A stretch of DNA of 64,000 nt from Saccharomycopsis malanga. Its lineage: Eukaryota > Ascomycota > Saccharomycetes > Ascoideales > Saccharomycopsidaceae. Every line of letters begins with the position of its first letter. Within the stretch, counting starts at the first letter, position 1. Shown here piece after piece: positions 19,055 through 29,706 of this stretch. A model generated the notes under the pieces. That model was not told the origin of the DNA and did no database searches. It saw nothing but the letters and a program-made list of their open reading frames with translations. The stretch lies in NCBI GenBank assembly GCA_004014935.1, contig CP025322.1, forward strand, positions 2,170,001-2,234,000. Reading direction: 5' to 3'. A program made the position numbers and the translations under genes.

Positions 19055-20614
19055 TGTGCGTCTTGTTTCCTATCGCTTGTATATTTTTATTTCCTTTTTC
19101 CTTAACCTGTTAAATTGTTGGATTCATACCCACTTTATATATTGACAGTAGTAGACAAAAAAAAATCTTTTGCTGATTTTTTTTTGGTGTCTGCATAATT
19201 TTTATATGCAAATGCATGTCAATGCAAATGCATGGCCGGTCCTTTTTACTTTACGTTACGTTTCGTTTATTCATGTGCAGGGCATTGCATTGCATATTGC
19301 ATATTGCATATTGCGTTTTGTATTTTGCATTTTAAAGCAGAAGCAGAAGCAGCCCTGAGCGCTACACAACGCGCGGCAAACGCACAACCGCATTTGTTGG
19401 GGAAGAAGAAGAAGAAAAATAAAAAAAAAAAAAAACAAAAAAAAAAAAATTAACAACTGGATGACCAAACAGAATTGTAATAAAATTACAAATGGATTGA
19501 TTTCCTTCAACGACTTTCCCTATGAGGAAAGGTTGCTGTATAAATTATCCACCAATATGGCTAGGCTGAGCGGGGTTTAGAAAGATCCCTTATGATCTTG
19601 ATTTTTTCATAATTGACTTTTAACTATCCTCATTTATGCCTGCCTGATTGAGGAAAGAAAGCATGCACGCGCATGTATGTGTGTGTGTGTGTGTGCTTCT
19701 CCTCCCCACGCAAGTGGCATGCAATGTAGCCTTCTCCTCCCGCTTAACATTGCCTGCAAATGTCCCTTACTGTTGGCACGCAGACACATTATGCTCTACC
19801 TTGAGCAGCGTACATTCTGCTTTATGCTATGCATGTTCCTGCTAACACCATATTTCCAAAGGATAATAGCATCAATATAATAAGCCATATAATAAGCCAA
19901 GCCCGACGGTCGTGTGAACCGTTCTTCTTTAAAAAACCGTACATATCAGCAAACAATGCATCGTTCTCCCCTTTCAACACTTATACTTAGAGTTTGACAC
20001 CTGGGGTATTAAGTCTATCTGCGTTGGAAACATACTAAAACAAGACGAGTTCCGGCTGTGCGGCAATTGGCAACCCTATTGCATTGCATGCAATGCATGC
20101 ACAATCAGCATACATCCAGAGCAATATATATGCTGTTTTTAGGGGTGTGCCCAAGATTAGGTGACGTTTTGTGGAGAAATTTGAATCGTTCAATAGACTA
20201 GAGTCTATTATGAAGTGTATAGGCTGATTTATAAGCTATTGTATTGGTAGATTATGTATCAATATTCATGGAAAATCGTTATTCACAGAAAATCGTTAGT
20301 CATAGAAAATCGTTATTCATAGAAAATAGGTATATAACTGAAGATGACAATATGTAGACCAATTAAATTATAGGGAAATTTAAAAAACCTCAGCGGGGAA
20401 ATCTTGTCATCTTATAAACAGTTGATCCGTTTGAATTGCCAATTGTCAATCATCTTCAGCCGAGCTTGATTAGTAGAGTGACCTCATAAAGTCTATGGAT
20501 TTCTTGATTATTTGATAATTTACTTGGCACTTTGATAGTACAAGAACAAGACATGTAACTCATGTAATATTTTATTTTATCCAATGGCATTTGTCCATTG
20601 GATTTTGTACAATA
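19055..20614. other. GCATG/TGCAT-rich spacer upstream of the DUF3112 gene
   Basis: No convincing gene. It contains dense ATGCAAATGCATG-type words (19206-19236), a GCATATT tandem (19287-19330), an A-rich tract (19405-19450), a short GT run (about 19675-19695), more TGCATG words (20087-20105) and four tandem copies of a unit with AGAAAATCGTTA (20268-20330). It may act as promoter for the DUF3112 gene, whose start is at 19054. Confidence 0.5.
20268..20330. repeat. short tandem repeat, about 18-bp unit, four copies
   Basis: Repeats of ATTCATAGAAAATCGTT with minor changes. Confidence 0.75.
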
Positions 20615-20668
20615 TTAATAATATATCATATATTTGGAGCCCAGTAGAGCCATCTTGGCCAGTGGTCT
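20615..20668 (-). repeat. SINE-like element, minus, tail joined directly to head
   Basis: ATCATATATTTGGAGCCCAG runs straight into AGCCATCTTGGCCAGTGG. The entire body is missing. Confidence 0.6.
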
Positions 20669-20670
20669 TT

Positions 20671-20833
20671 AATAATAATATCATATATTTAAATCCCACT
20701 AAATATTAGTTTCCATGTCCATTTGTCATTGTAAAACCAGTGGGTAGTAAAATGTTTGTACTGGGAATCGAACAGGGGTTCCTGTGGAGTCTTATTTCTC
20801 TTCTTTGAGAGCACAAACCACTAAGCCACCCAT
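20671..20833 (-). repeat. SINE-like element, minus, internally deleted, B box retained
   Basis: Tail AATATCATATATTTAAATCC, CCAGTGGGTAGTAAAATG, the B-box complement GGGAATCGAACAGGGGTTCC, CTTTGAGAGCACAAACCACT and AAGCCACCC. Confidence 0.75.
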
Positions 20834-21071
20834 TCAAAGGAATTATGCAAACAAATTAATAAGCATTTATGATAAATAGATGTATATTTTCCACAAATAC
20901 GAAGGATATTGCGATATTATAATTAATAAAAAGATGAATAATAAAATTAATAATCAGATTATCAAAGAGAATAATCGATGGTAAAGACAAAAATCAAGTA
21001 GATTTCCCAGCATATAGTGTAATTTAGTTTATGAAGAGTTCTTTTTTGAATCTGATTAATGTTGTAATTAA

Positions 21072-21220
21072 CAATAATAATTATAATCTTATATTTCAAG
21101 CCCAGTACATACCAGTTCCGTATATACGTGCTTTGTCTAAAGGGGCTTTTTAAATTCGGCAAGGAAAATTCAATAATGTCCTGATGTTCATAATCGATTC
21201 ATCCATGAGTCTGCCAGATT
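21072..21220 (-). repeat. SINE-like element, minus, 3' part
   Basis: ATCTTATATTTCAAGCCCAG, CCGTATATACG, AAGGGGCTTTTTAAA, and TAATGTCCTGATGTTCATAA. The head is missing. Confidence 0.78.
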
Positions 21221-21626
21221 TTAAACTCCTTTCCAAGAGTAATGTGGTATATTATCCGGCTTATCCTATTATATGAACACCAAAAAAGCATGGCACTATT
21301 CTTATTGCTTACAAGTTGTGTGAATCCATAGGAAATGATGTCGTTTGTGTTTCCAGGACTAAAAACACTGCTTGAAGATTGGAAGGGCTCCATACCGTAT
21401 TGTCTGATCGCTTCATGTTTATTGATATGAATGTAAACTGGCGAGTTGTTGCAAATTCCACTGGTGACTTGAGATTTTTTGGAATGCCAATAGCGAAATG
21501 GATATGGTTTCATAATATACCGCTGTTTTGCATCGTGGGCTACTATTCTCTCTGTTACAGTAAGCATAATACTGTTTGATTTCATTCTACAATTGCTGAG
21601 CACCTTAGAAACATTTACATATACAG

Positions 21627-21678
21627 CAATATTAAGATTGATTTGTAGTGAATGGAGAATGGGTAAATCGATAGCTGG
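21627..21678 (-). repeat. second dispersed family (solo-LTR-like), fragment
   Basis: AATATTAAGATTGATTTG and GGAGAATGGGTAAATCGATA match the copies at 30891 and 62288. Old and truncated; the LTR nature is inference. Confidence 0.45.
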
Positions 21679-21739
21679 CACACTTGTGTGACTTATTGTT
21701 AACAATCTTTAAACTTGATATATCACACGTTGTAGAAAA

Positions 21740-22411
21740 TAAAATTCCATTACAATCAAATTTTGAGACTATCGTCTGCCAGGTCCATTTACCTTCAATT
21801 TGCTCTTGTCATTATAAGTATGCTTACTACTCAATCTATAAAGCCCAATTTGCCTTTTTTGATTTTGGTCTTTTGTCAGCATTTTATATCCTGCCAGCTT
21901 TTGTTTAATCGAATTTTGGTTTAGGTAACAAGATTTCCAATCTAAAGTGCCAAAGCGACTTGGGGAAGATCATAGAACGTAAAACATACTTGCAACTGAA
22001 AAACCACAGTTTAGACAGCACTTATATATGATAATAAAGATTATTAGCATCAACACACGGTTTACTGCATTTATTTAAGGAAAACTCTTCTTTTTTGGAC
22101 AAAGTTTATTTGTTTTCAAGAGCGATATTTGCCATTGATTCGAAACTCTTGTTTAAAATTTACCAAATCTGACCTTTATAACCCATGTTCTAAAATGCAG
22201 TTAATAAATGCTGTAAATCAGTACTTTCCTTGCTCACAATATGGCAAGATAAAAAAAGCCTGTTCGCCACACACATATAGACAACGTCTTCAGCATTGAT
22301 GGCAAACAATAAATGAGTGTTCAGTGATGATAAAAGTTGAAATAATATTGTTTTTTCAAAATACTTGTCATTATTAATAATGTAAAGAAGGTGAGTCCAA
22401 TATACACGTAT
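21740..22411. other. AT-rich spacer
   Basis: No gene, RNA or repeat that I can support. Open frames here are short and without family features. Confidence 0.4.
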
Positions 22412-22720
22412 TGATAATAATATCTTACATTTTCGAGCACAGTAAATATCTGTTTCGTATATACGCGCAATGTCTAAAGGGATTTGGGGAAATCCAGTCA
22501 TGTCCTGTTAATCATAATAGACTCACTCTTGAGCTTGGTAGGTTTTCTTTTTCATTTCCAAGATTCCTAGCCGTTGAACTAATTAACCATGTCTTTCAAG
22601 ACTACTATTAACTGTTGAGTATTTTAACTGCTAAATTATCAAATATTTTTCTCTTCTCTCAGAGTAATATCTGCTAAATTATCTTCTCTGAGAGCAAACC
22701 AATGTGCTGTAGGGCCCGAC
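22412..22720 (-). repeat. SINE-like element, minus, head region reiterated
   Basis: Tail and core (AATATCTTACATTTTCGAGC, CGTATATACGCGC), then TAATAGACTCACTCTTGAG. Afterwards CTGCTAAATTAT plus TTCTCTCAGAGTA-type segments occur twice before an eroded head end near 22720. Confidence 0.65.
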
Positions 22721-22804
22721 ATTAATTTGAAATCAAATAAAAGCCTTTATAAAGAAATACCCGCTGCAACTTGCGTTTGAATATTACCTACACTAGCCCA
22801 GTAA

Positions 22805-24811
22805 TCAAACCCCCTTGATTTCCTTTGTGTGGTTGTACAAGTCCTCCAAAGCAAATTCAATTGAACAACGGACCCACAATATTGGAAGCAAAGCCCATAC
22901 GCTTTTTTCGCCGAAATTTATGGCTTGGTCTATACTATCAGCCAAATTGTCCTCATTGATTTCTCTCAAAATGGAGATGGAACGCCAATTGCGCAAAAAG
23001 TCTTTTACGTTTGGAACAATTGTGATTTCACTACTGCTGAGCTTTGGGGTTTTCTCGTCTACAGTGAGCTTCTTTAGAATCTGAAGCATACGGCTTCTAC
23101 GAAAGAAACTGAGATCGGAGACTAAATTGAACCGGTATTGGATTTCCAAGTTCAACACCTTTTGCAACTTTTTAGAGACAGAGGTGTAAGTGTAGGAGGG
23201 CGTGGCAATTAGAATGGTAATGTTGCTGATGAGATCTGCTATGAAACTGACAATGATGGTGATCGGTAAGACCCAGACCTCTACGACAATGTTTTTGAAA
23301 AACAACCAATTGGAAGGTTTTGGAGTCTTCTTGTCTACGGGCGAGTCTTTTGCTGCCAGCTTGTCCTGGGTTTGTTTTTCCTGGCTCTTTTCTTGCTTGG
23401 CTTTTGCTTCTTCGATGATTTTGTCGAAATCGTTCAATGGTTTGACAAAGTGGAGATTATGGCGAATATCGTTCATGACCAATGGTTTGAAATACAATCT
23501 GGCCAAACTGACAATAAAATGGTTTACATTGAACAACTCGGTCAATCTTTCGTAAGGAGACTCAAAATTACCATTCAACTCATGAGGTTCTAAAAACCTG
23601 TATTGTTTTACCGCCACTTTTTGGTATTCTCCGGCAGGACTCTGATTTAGAGCCACTTTTTGGTATTCTCCACCAAAACTCTCGTCTACGGCCCTTTTTT
23701 GGTTTCCTGGCTCTTTGAATATCTCACTAAAGTTGTTCCAGGGAACAACCTGGTTATTAAGGTCTTTTACAAGTATTTGTATGTCGCCCATGATATCAGA
23801 GCCTATGGAAGCATACATGGCGCTCCACACCACTACGTTGGGGGCAGTAATATAATTTGCAATCGTAGGCAACGACTTGTCTGTAGAATATATCATAATG
23901 TTCAAGATTTTTCCGCTGTTACTGTACAACTCTTCGAACGTTTGATTGCCTAGTTTGAGAGCCACATACTTGAGCAAAAGATAAATCTCAGGAGTGTAGC
24001 TTTTACGATAGAAATTCAACAACAACTTGATAGAAGTCTCACTAGCTTTGTCGAATAGCTCTTTTTCGTTCTCCCTGCCAAACAGCATGAGCTCGGCCTT
24101 GAAGTTGTCAAAAAACTCGCTCATGGGGTCGCCGCTGCCGTCTTGCGAGCATATTATACAGATTAAACAGGCAAATATCGCTCCAAAGTAGCTCCCGCTG
24201 ATAATCTTCGGAAGAACCTTGTTCAAATACAACGTTTTGATTACCCCTAAATGGTACATCCCGAAGATAGAGCCCCCTTGGAGAATTAGGGCTGAGCTTC
24301 CAAACGTCCGCCTAGCATTGTCAAAAAACTGCAACTTGAGGTTTCCCAAGTCGCCGTTTGCGCTATACTGGTTGACAAACTCTAAACAGCTTAGTACTTC
24401 GTTTATATAATCATGTATTAGTATTTTTGTGCCAAGATAACTATTATTGAACAAATTCTTGTCTGTAATGCCGCCGAAATTGCGTATCAACCCACTGTTG
24501 AAGATTGAAATGATCCGTGAGATGTCCCCACGGCTACGCGCCTCTTTCAAAAGCCCAATCCGATGATATATCAACCGGTAATCGTACTTTTTCGAAACAT
24601 AACGTTGACGCCACACGTCTTTTCCTAAAAACTTGTCAATCCGTTCGGCTATTGTTAGCCATTCTTCATACGTTCTTGCCCTCCGTAATTCGTCTTTCAA
24701 AACATTCAACTGCCGGTAAATCATGTAATTGCTGTAACATTTAACTACAATCGTAAACGGCCAAAATACCGTCAATACCACAAGCCTCGTTATCGAATGA
24801 ACCAAATACAT
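22805..24811 (-). CDS. TGL3/4/5-type patatin protein, predicted catalytically dead
   Basis: A 668-residue relative of the yeast lipid-droplet triacylglycerol lipases. An N-terminal hydrophobic stretch is followed by the family's pre-patatin domain (YEEWLTIAERIDKFLG, YDYRLIYHRIGLLKEARSRG, IRNFGGITDKNLF, LGTKILIHDYINEVL). The patatin core begins at about 170 with the oxyanion loop LQGGSIFGMYHLGVIKTL intact. The nucleophile motif, GXSXG in active members, reads GSYFG, with Tyr at about residue 208 in place of Ser. The dyad Asp of the DG motif reads NG (Asn about 413) just before LTELFNVNHFIVS, which is conserved. With both dyad positions changed, hydrolysis by the standard mechanism is not expected. 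The C-terminal part has two hydrophobic segments around 500-540 and a Lys-rich linker. The frame is intact, so it looks like a maintained pseudoenzyme, perhaps structural or regulatory on lipid droplets. Confidence 0.85.
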   Translation of the reverse strand: MYLVHSITRLVVLTVFWPFTIVVKCYSNYMIYRQLNVLKDELRRARTYEEWLTIAERIDKFLGKDVWRQRYVSKKYDYRLIYHRIGLLKEARSRGDISRIISIFNSGLIRNFGGITDKNLFNNSYLGTKILIHDYINEVLSCLEFVNQYSANGDLGNLKLQFFDNARRTFGSSALILQGGSIFGMYHLGVIKTLYLNKVLPKIISGSYFGAIFACLICIICSQDGSGDPMSEFFDNFKAELMLFGRENEKELFDKASETSIKLLLNFYRKSYTPEIYLLLKYVALKLGNQTFEELYSNSGKILNIMIYSTDKSLPTIANYITAPNVVVWSAMYASIGSDIMGDIQILVKDLNNQVVPWNNFSEIFKEPGNQKRAVDESFGGEYQKVALNQSPAGEYQKVAVKQYRFLEPHELNGNFESPYERLTELFNVNHFIVSLARLYFKPLVMNDIRHNLHFVKPLNDFDKIIEEAKAKQEKSQEKQTQDKLAAKDSPVDKKTPKPSNWLFFKNIVVEVWVLPITIIVSFIADLISNITILIATPSYTYTSVSKKLQKVLNLEIQYRFNLVSDLSFFRRSRMLQILKKLTVDEKTPKLSSSEITIVPNVKDFLRNWRSISILREINEDNLADSIDQAINFGEKSVWALLPILWVRCSIEFALEDLYNHTKEIKGV

Positions 24812-24904
24812 TTTTGAAACTCACTACATGGAATAGCTTTGATAATAGTATTAAGTTGCTGTTTGGTAGCTTGTTAGTATTAATCTCATCATATAATTAT
24901 CACT

Positions 24905-24997
24905 GATAAGCAACAACTGCAACTAGTACAACAATAACAACTGCAACCAGTACAACAACTGCAACCAGTACAACAATAACAACAGCAACAACTGCAA
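24905..24997. repeat. tandem repeat of CAACTGCAACCAGTACAA type
   Basis: Four to five imperfect 15-24 bp units of CAACAACTGCAACCAGTA about 95-190 bp upstream of the patatin-type gene. Possibly part of its promoter. Confidence 0.7.
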
Positions 24998-25069
24998 CAC
25001 CGTATCATACATTCTGTAGTACCACTAATGCACATGTCACAACTCAGGAACGAGGGTATGTGATAAGTG

Positions 25070-25195
25070 CGTCTGAATGCATGAAAGCATGTGTCTCATG
25101 CTTCTTTTGTGCTTCTTCAAGCAGGCAAGCATGCGACTCATGCGTTTTCATGCCTCTTCATGCTTCTTCAAGCAGGCAAACATGCATGATACCAT
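25070..25195. repeat. GCATG-rich imperfect repeat
   Basis: CATGCTTCTT and CTTCAAGCAGGCAA occur twice, with many GCATG words. It lies between SKP1 (3' side) and the patatin-type gene (5' side). Confidence 0.6.
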
Positions 25196-25405
25196 GTATA
25201 TAACATGTCACCATATACAAAGGTGTGTGTTTCTCTACAAAATAAGATATAATAGGCGTTAAATTTTATTTTCATTAGCAAAACAAACATAAACAAAAGA
25301 AAAAAAAAGACAACTTATATATGGGATTTATTTTCTTCTTATTTATGTGAGTTTAAATGGGAAACCAATGTAGACCGTACAAATAAATATAAATAGATAC
25401 CAATT

Positions 25406-25930
25406 CTAACGGTCCTCGGCCCACTCGTTTTCTCTCTTTATAGCGGCTTCTTCTTCCGGAGTGAAGTCGTTTTCAATGTTGAAAATCTTTCTGATTTCCT
25501 CAGGTGACTTTCCTCTGATCATTTCGGCCACCACCTTGCAACCAGCGTCCAACAAAGGGCGGATGTTCAAGTAATTTGCAGCCAATATGATCTCATACAA
25601 CATTTCCTGGTCAACCTCCAAAAACTTACTGTCCCATTCGTCAACGGGAGTCGATTTTCTAGTGTCCTCGTCGTCAATGTCTGGGAAATCTGTGTCTTTG
25701 TGATGTTCTGCCCACTCCAACACTTTTTCCATGACAGCGGCTCTCACATTCGGTGTGGGGATTTCCATGAGAGATTCGTCATCATCGTCGTCATCGTCGT
25801 CATTGTCATCTGCGCCTCCCAAATCGTTCACAACATTCTTAATCAATATTGACTTTTCTGCCACTTTCAAGTCAACAGGAAACTTTTTCCCATCAGAAGT
25901 AACTAAAACCACCTTTTTCGCAGCTGACAT
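25406..25930 (-). CDS. SKP1: Skp1, SCF ubiquitin ligase and kinetochore subunit
   Basis: I start the 174-residue protein at 25930 ([17 protein letters not shown]); an upstream in-frame ATG would add 23 residues that have no counterpart in the family. Domains: an N-terminal BTB/POZ-like fold (about 5-130), with an acidic insert of consecutive Asp residues near 45-55, then the C-terminal F-box-binding helices ([60 protein letters not shown]). The last block is almost invariant among eukaryotes. Family knowledge: it links Cdc53/cullin to F-box proteins and is part of CBF3 in budding yeasts. It shares a 241-bp divergent promoter with BRL1 that contains GTCACGTG. Confidence 0.97.
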   Translation of the reverse strand: MSAAKKVVLVTSDGKKFPVDLKVAEKSILIKNVVNDLGGADDNDDDDDDDDESLMEIPTPNVRAAVMEKVLEWAEHHKDTDFPDIDDEDTRKSTPVDEWDSKFLEVDQEMLYEIILAANYLNIRPLLDAGCKVVAEMIRGKSPEEIRKIFNIENDFTPEEEAAIKRENEWAEDR

Positions 25931-26171
25931 TGTAATTCTTTGCTTGATAATGCTTGCGTTCTCATCAAAACACTGAAATTGCTCAGAATCCCTCATCATT
26001 CACTTAGATTCCCCTGTTGATGAGACGTCGTTGGAAGCAAGAACAGTCACGTGCGTGTGTTCATCCATACCTTGCTGCATCCGTGCCGCTAACAATGATA
26101 TGGTAACTGTTTTTGTCTTCATATGAGTTTTGATGAATATATATAAATGTAGATATGGTGGCTGACGTAAG
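25931..26171. promoter_or_regulatory. SKP1-BRL1 divergent promoter with GTCACGTG
   Basis: GTCACGTG at 26046-26053, a Cbf1-type E-box, lies near the middle of the divergent spacer. ATATATAAAT (about 26138-26147) could serve as a TATA element for BRL1. Confidence 0.5.
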
Positions 26172-27662
26172 ATGGAGAGTTTTCTAGGGTTGACGTTGAA
26201 TGAGGTTAATGATCCCGATGTGGCTAGGGTTCCGCTTAGTGGGTTGAGGCTTTCGGATGATGATGAGACGGAAATTATGGATATTGATGATCCCGAAAAT
26301 GATGATTTGGATATTGGATTGAACAAATTGGACGATATAGAGATTGATACTTCAAAACTTGAAGATTCGAGAATTGGTGATATGGTCAAGTTGGAAAACA
26401 TAAATATTGACAAAGAAGAATCGTTTAATGTTGGAGAGCAACGGCTTAATGATATTCAAATTAAAATATTGAATTCTCAGAATAGTCCTGAAATTCTGAA
26501 AGTTGTAGATTATAATGAACAAGAGCATTTGATAAACACGTCGAAAATGCAAAAAATTCTAGATGGGATTTCCCTGGCAGGAAAACAAGTGTTTTCGCCA
26601 ACACAATTGGGCGCAGGGTTTGCAAAGAAAACGTCTACAAGACCCATAAGGTTTGAGCATCCAGTGCAGGAAGAGCAGGACGACGTGTACAGTGAAACCC
26701 CGTTGAAAAGCAAAAGCATGAGGGAAAACAGCAACAGGGCTTTATTAGAGGAACGTAGTTCATCAAATAGTTATAAAAATAATCTCCACAGTATAAGAAA
26801 TCGATTTGAAAATTCTAAATCCATGGATAATACTATAGAAGACACAGACATGGTAGAACCAGATAGTCCTCTTGTAAAACTGTATGATGACGTTTCGTAT
26901 CTTGAAGAAAGCTCTCCTACCAAGACAAAAACCCCTCGGTTCAATAGATTTGGAACACCGGCTGGTGGCCAGATAAAATGGGGCGAAACACCAGTAAACG
27001 TTCAACTACACAACCATTACCATTACCATGCCAAAGATAACCATTATTCCAAACATTACGGACTGATTCAAACAAGCACACCGTTTTTGGAAAAGACCAA
27101 ACTTGATGATTTGCCAGATAGTAGTGACACATTGCCTCCTCCTTGGTCCAAAATCAATAAGGCCCGTGCATCAAGACCATACACTATTGCCTCGTATTTC
27201 CAGCTCTTGCTTAATATAGCCACAACCATATGTGTGTTAATTATCGGCTATACTGCTCTCAATTCAATACGGTTGGAAATCCTCACCAAATTGAATGAAA
27301 GCTCTGCCGAATTGCTTATGGAAGCTGCTCTCTGCGCTAAACAATACGAAAAAAACAACTGCGACCCAGAAAACATGGTTCCTGCCTTGGAACGCCAATG
27401 CTTTGAATGGGCCAAATGTATGAACAAAAAACCTGCTTCAAACACTTATCATGCCAGTATCAGCGCCCAGACGTTGGGTGTCATCATCAACAACCTTGTA
27501 GAACCAATAGGCGTGAAAGCCGTGCTGGTGTTTTTGTCTGCTCTTGCAATATGGGTCTTTGGCTCCAATTTTTTTTTTGGCTTCATAAGGGGAAAATCTT
27601 ATTATGATAATACTCACAAATCACAGCCTAAAGACGGACAATTGGTAAAATATGAAGGTTGA
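26172..27662 (+). CDS. BRL1: Brl1/Brr6-family nuclear envelope protein
   Basis: A 496-residue protein with a long acidic, disordered N-terminal part (1 to about 330) and the C-terminal Brl1/Brr6 domain. That domain has a first membrane segment (about 340-362), a lumenal loop with the four conserved cysteines (AALCAKQYEKNNCDP and LERQCFEWAKCMNKKP), an amphipathic stretch, and a second membrane segment (about 448-468). Family knowledge: Brl1 and Brr6 are inner nuclear membrane proteins that help fuse inner and outer membranes during nuclear pore assembly; the cysteines form disulfides needed for function. Length (S. cerevisiae Brl1 is 471) and the long N-terminus point to Brl1 over the much shorter Brr6. 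A His/Tyr-rich run (HNHYHYHAKDNHY) precedes the domain. Confidence 0.9.
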   Translation: MESFLGLTLNEVNDPDVARVPLSGLRLSDDDETEIMDIDDPENDDLDIGLNKLDDIEIDTSKLEDSRIGDMVKLENINIDKEESFNVGEQRLNDIQIKILNSQNSPEILKVVDYNEQEHLINTSKMQKILDGISLAGKQVFSPTQLGAGFAKKTSTRPIRFEHPVQEEQDDVYSETPLKSKSMRENSNRALLEERSSSNSYKNNLHSIRNRFENSKSMDNTIEDTDMVEPDSPLVKLYDDVSYLEESSPTKTKTPRFNRFGTPAGGQIKWGETPVNVQLHNHYHYHAKDNHYSKHYGLIQTSTPFLEKTKLDDLPDSSDTLPPPWSKINKARASRPYTIASYFQLLLNIATTICVLIIGYTALNSIRLEILTKLNESSAELLMEAALCAKQYEKNNCDPENMVPALERQCFEWAKCMNKKPASNTYHASISAQTLGVIINNLVEPIGVKAVLVFLSALAIWVFGSNFFFGFIRGKSYYDNTHKSQPKDGQLVKYEG

Positions 27663-28240
27663 AAAATGGTATTTATTCAAAATGATGTTATATCCTGCAA
27701 ATCAACCTGTGTAATGATTGAGATTTTATTAGAATGACATTTAATAGATGACTGTATAATATATTGGTCTACTATAGAGAATCAAAAGTGGATTAAATGG
27801 TATATGTGAATAACTATTTATAAGTCTGTAGAAAAATAGTTGAAAGTGTAGATATTAATGAAAAATAGTTACAAGTCATTGGGTTTTGCTGTCCACTAAT
27901 ATGAGGCAACCAAATTGTTCCAATTTTCGAAAACCATTAGGCTTGCTGGTAATAATATATAAATAAATTAGAATGTAGTCAAAAATTATCTGCAAAATTG
28001 TATATATTATATCAGCATTTCTACCATTTAAAGAAACTGTTAAAATTTTTATGGCAGTTATTAAAATGGTTGGTTAAAAAAGTGACTTTTCAAAATACCA
28101 ATTTCTACCTATTTCAATTTGCTTAAAAAAACCTTCATTCCTAATGTTTCGCCACTTCAAACTTGATCATTACTAATTATTACCTCCGTTGGCATACAAG
28201 AAAATAGAAAACAAGTCATATGTTAACAAAAAAACATTCA
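27663..28240. other. AT-rich convergent spacer, BRL1 side
   Basis: No gene found. Simple A/T-rich sequence between convergent BRL1 and GLC8. Confidence 0.4.
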
Positions 28241-28645
28241 AACATTGACGAATCATATGTTAAAAACAAAATCTAGCAAATCATTAGCAAAAGAAAATTT
28301 TATAGATTAACAAGTCATATAATCTAATACACATTTGTGTATTAGATTATTAACGAAAGAGAATCTAAAAAACATTTAGCAAAAAAAAACATTAAAAGAT
28401 TATTAATAAAAGAATATTGAAGAGAATCGTTAATAGATTATTAGCGAAAGAAAATCTAATAGATTTAAGTCATACGTTAGCAAAAGAAAATCTTATTGAT
28501 TAATAAGTCATACAAAGAAAATGTAAAAAATTATTAACAAAAGAAAATCTAATAAACTATTAACAAAAGAGCACCTAATAGATTTTACAAAGTATCAAAA
28601 AAAGAAAACTTTAATAAATCATTACAAATTAATAACATAAACCTA
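28241..28645. repeat. degenerate AT-rich repeat array near the GLC8 3' end
   Basis: Repeating words TTAGCAAAAGAAAATCT, AATAGATTAATAAGTCATA and relatives, roughly ten diverged units of 30-40 bp. Contains the perfect inverted repeat at 28319-28350. Confidence 0.6.
28319..28350. repeat. perfect inverted repeat, 15-bp arms
   Basis: ATAATCTAATACACA, a 2-base spacer, then its exact reverse complement. It could form a hairpin or cruciform between two convergent genes. Confidence 0.8.
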
Positions 28646-28734
28646 ATAATTACAAACAATTAAAAACTTCCAATTACGTCCTTTTCCGTGTATTCTTTAT
28701 AATAAAAAAATAGGTTTGCCTTCTATGTTTGCTA

Positions 28735-29331
28735 TTATTCATCGTCTTCTTCATCTAGAAGAGCGTCAGCTTTAAGAGGATGTACAACTTCATTATGGTA
28801 ATGTTTTTTTCTCATTTCTTCAAACTTTTTATGCTTCGCTTCTTCGGGAGAAGATTGGGATTCCAATTTTTCTCTTTTGGCCTTTTCTATTTCATCAGCA
28901 GGAATGATTTTTGTTCCATGTAGCGATTCCAAACCTTGCTCTTCGTCGTCATCATCATCTTCACCTTCGCCCAAAGAGAAATCGGCCGGAGGCATTTCAT
29001 CTTCATTGTCAGTTCTGTAATAGTCATTCATTTCATTAACAGGGCCTTGATAAGGGGTTTTAGGTTCATCAATCTTGGTAAAAGTCATTGAAGCTTTCAA
29101 TTTGTCGTTTTCCTCCAAATTTTCTTTGTTGAATTGAACATCATGTAGCCTTTTCTTTCGAGCAATTTCTTCTCTAATCTTATCGCCCTCAGTAGTGCCA
29201 GACTTGAACAATTCGGCATTTCGCTTCGTATTTTCTAACACCAATTTTCTGTCGTATTCAGACTGTGTAGCACTACTATAATCATGAGTAGACGCGTTCC
29301 TCAAAATGCCTTTTGGGTGTTCCTCAGCCAT
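28735..29331 (-). CDS. GLC8: Glc8, protein phosphatase 1 inhibitor-2 homologue
   Basis: A 198-residue, highly charged protein that should bind and modulate the type 1 phosphatase Glc7. The N-terminal PP1-docking motif KGILRN is at residues 7-12, the central RKKRLHDVQFNKENLEENDK region follows, then MTFTKIDEPKTPYQG with the TP phosphosite known in the family. An acidic block (EGEDDDDDEEQ, about 125-137) precedes the C-terminal FEEMRKKHYHNE, equivalent to the HYNE motif that lies over the PP1 active site. Family knowledge: phosphorylation of the TP site by Pho85 turns Glc8 into a Glc7 activator. Convergent with BRL1. Confidence 0.92.
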   Translation of the reverse strand: MAEEHPKGILRNASTHDYSSATQSEYDRKLVLENTKRNAELFKSGTTEGDKIREEIARKKRLHDVQFNKENLEENDKLKASMTFTKIDEPKTPYQGPVNEMNDYYRTDNEDEMPPADFSLGEGEDDDDDEEQGLESLHGTKIIPADEIEKAKREKLESQSSPEEAKHKKFEEMRKKHYHNEVVHPLKADALLDEEDDE

Positions 29332-29706
29332 GTCGTATATATATTAAAGTTGTCAATATAGCAATTTAACCGCCAAATGCCCAACAATGCCATCGCTTAT
29401 CCGCCGTCAATCTTTCTTATATTCTTTGCCGCAAGCACGGGGCTTCTAACCGCTGCTAAGTGACATGGCGGCACTGGAAGCAGTGGCGGCATGTTGTTTG
29501 TGGGGATTTTTTTATTGTTCACTGAGAAAGGTTGTATGGTATATATGGTGTAAGATGATGAATTTTGGGTGGTTTATATGGTGTGTTATTTACGGTCAAG
29601 CTACGTAAATATTAACAGGAGAATGTAGAACAAAAAGATGTTTTTATCATGTTTGTAGTAAGGATTGTAGGATTTTTGGAATATCTACAAAAAGCCCTTT
29701 AAGGAG
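29332..29706. promoter_or_regulatory. GLC8 upstream region
   Basis: Promoter-side spacer. ATATATTAAA-like TATA sequence lies just upstream of the start (about 29336-29346). Nothing else recognised. Confidence 0.35.

Noticed and set aside
21199-21705. A 168-codon minus frame
   Set aside because: It overlaps a SINE fragment and a piece of the second repeat family, with no domain or compositional sign of coding.
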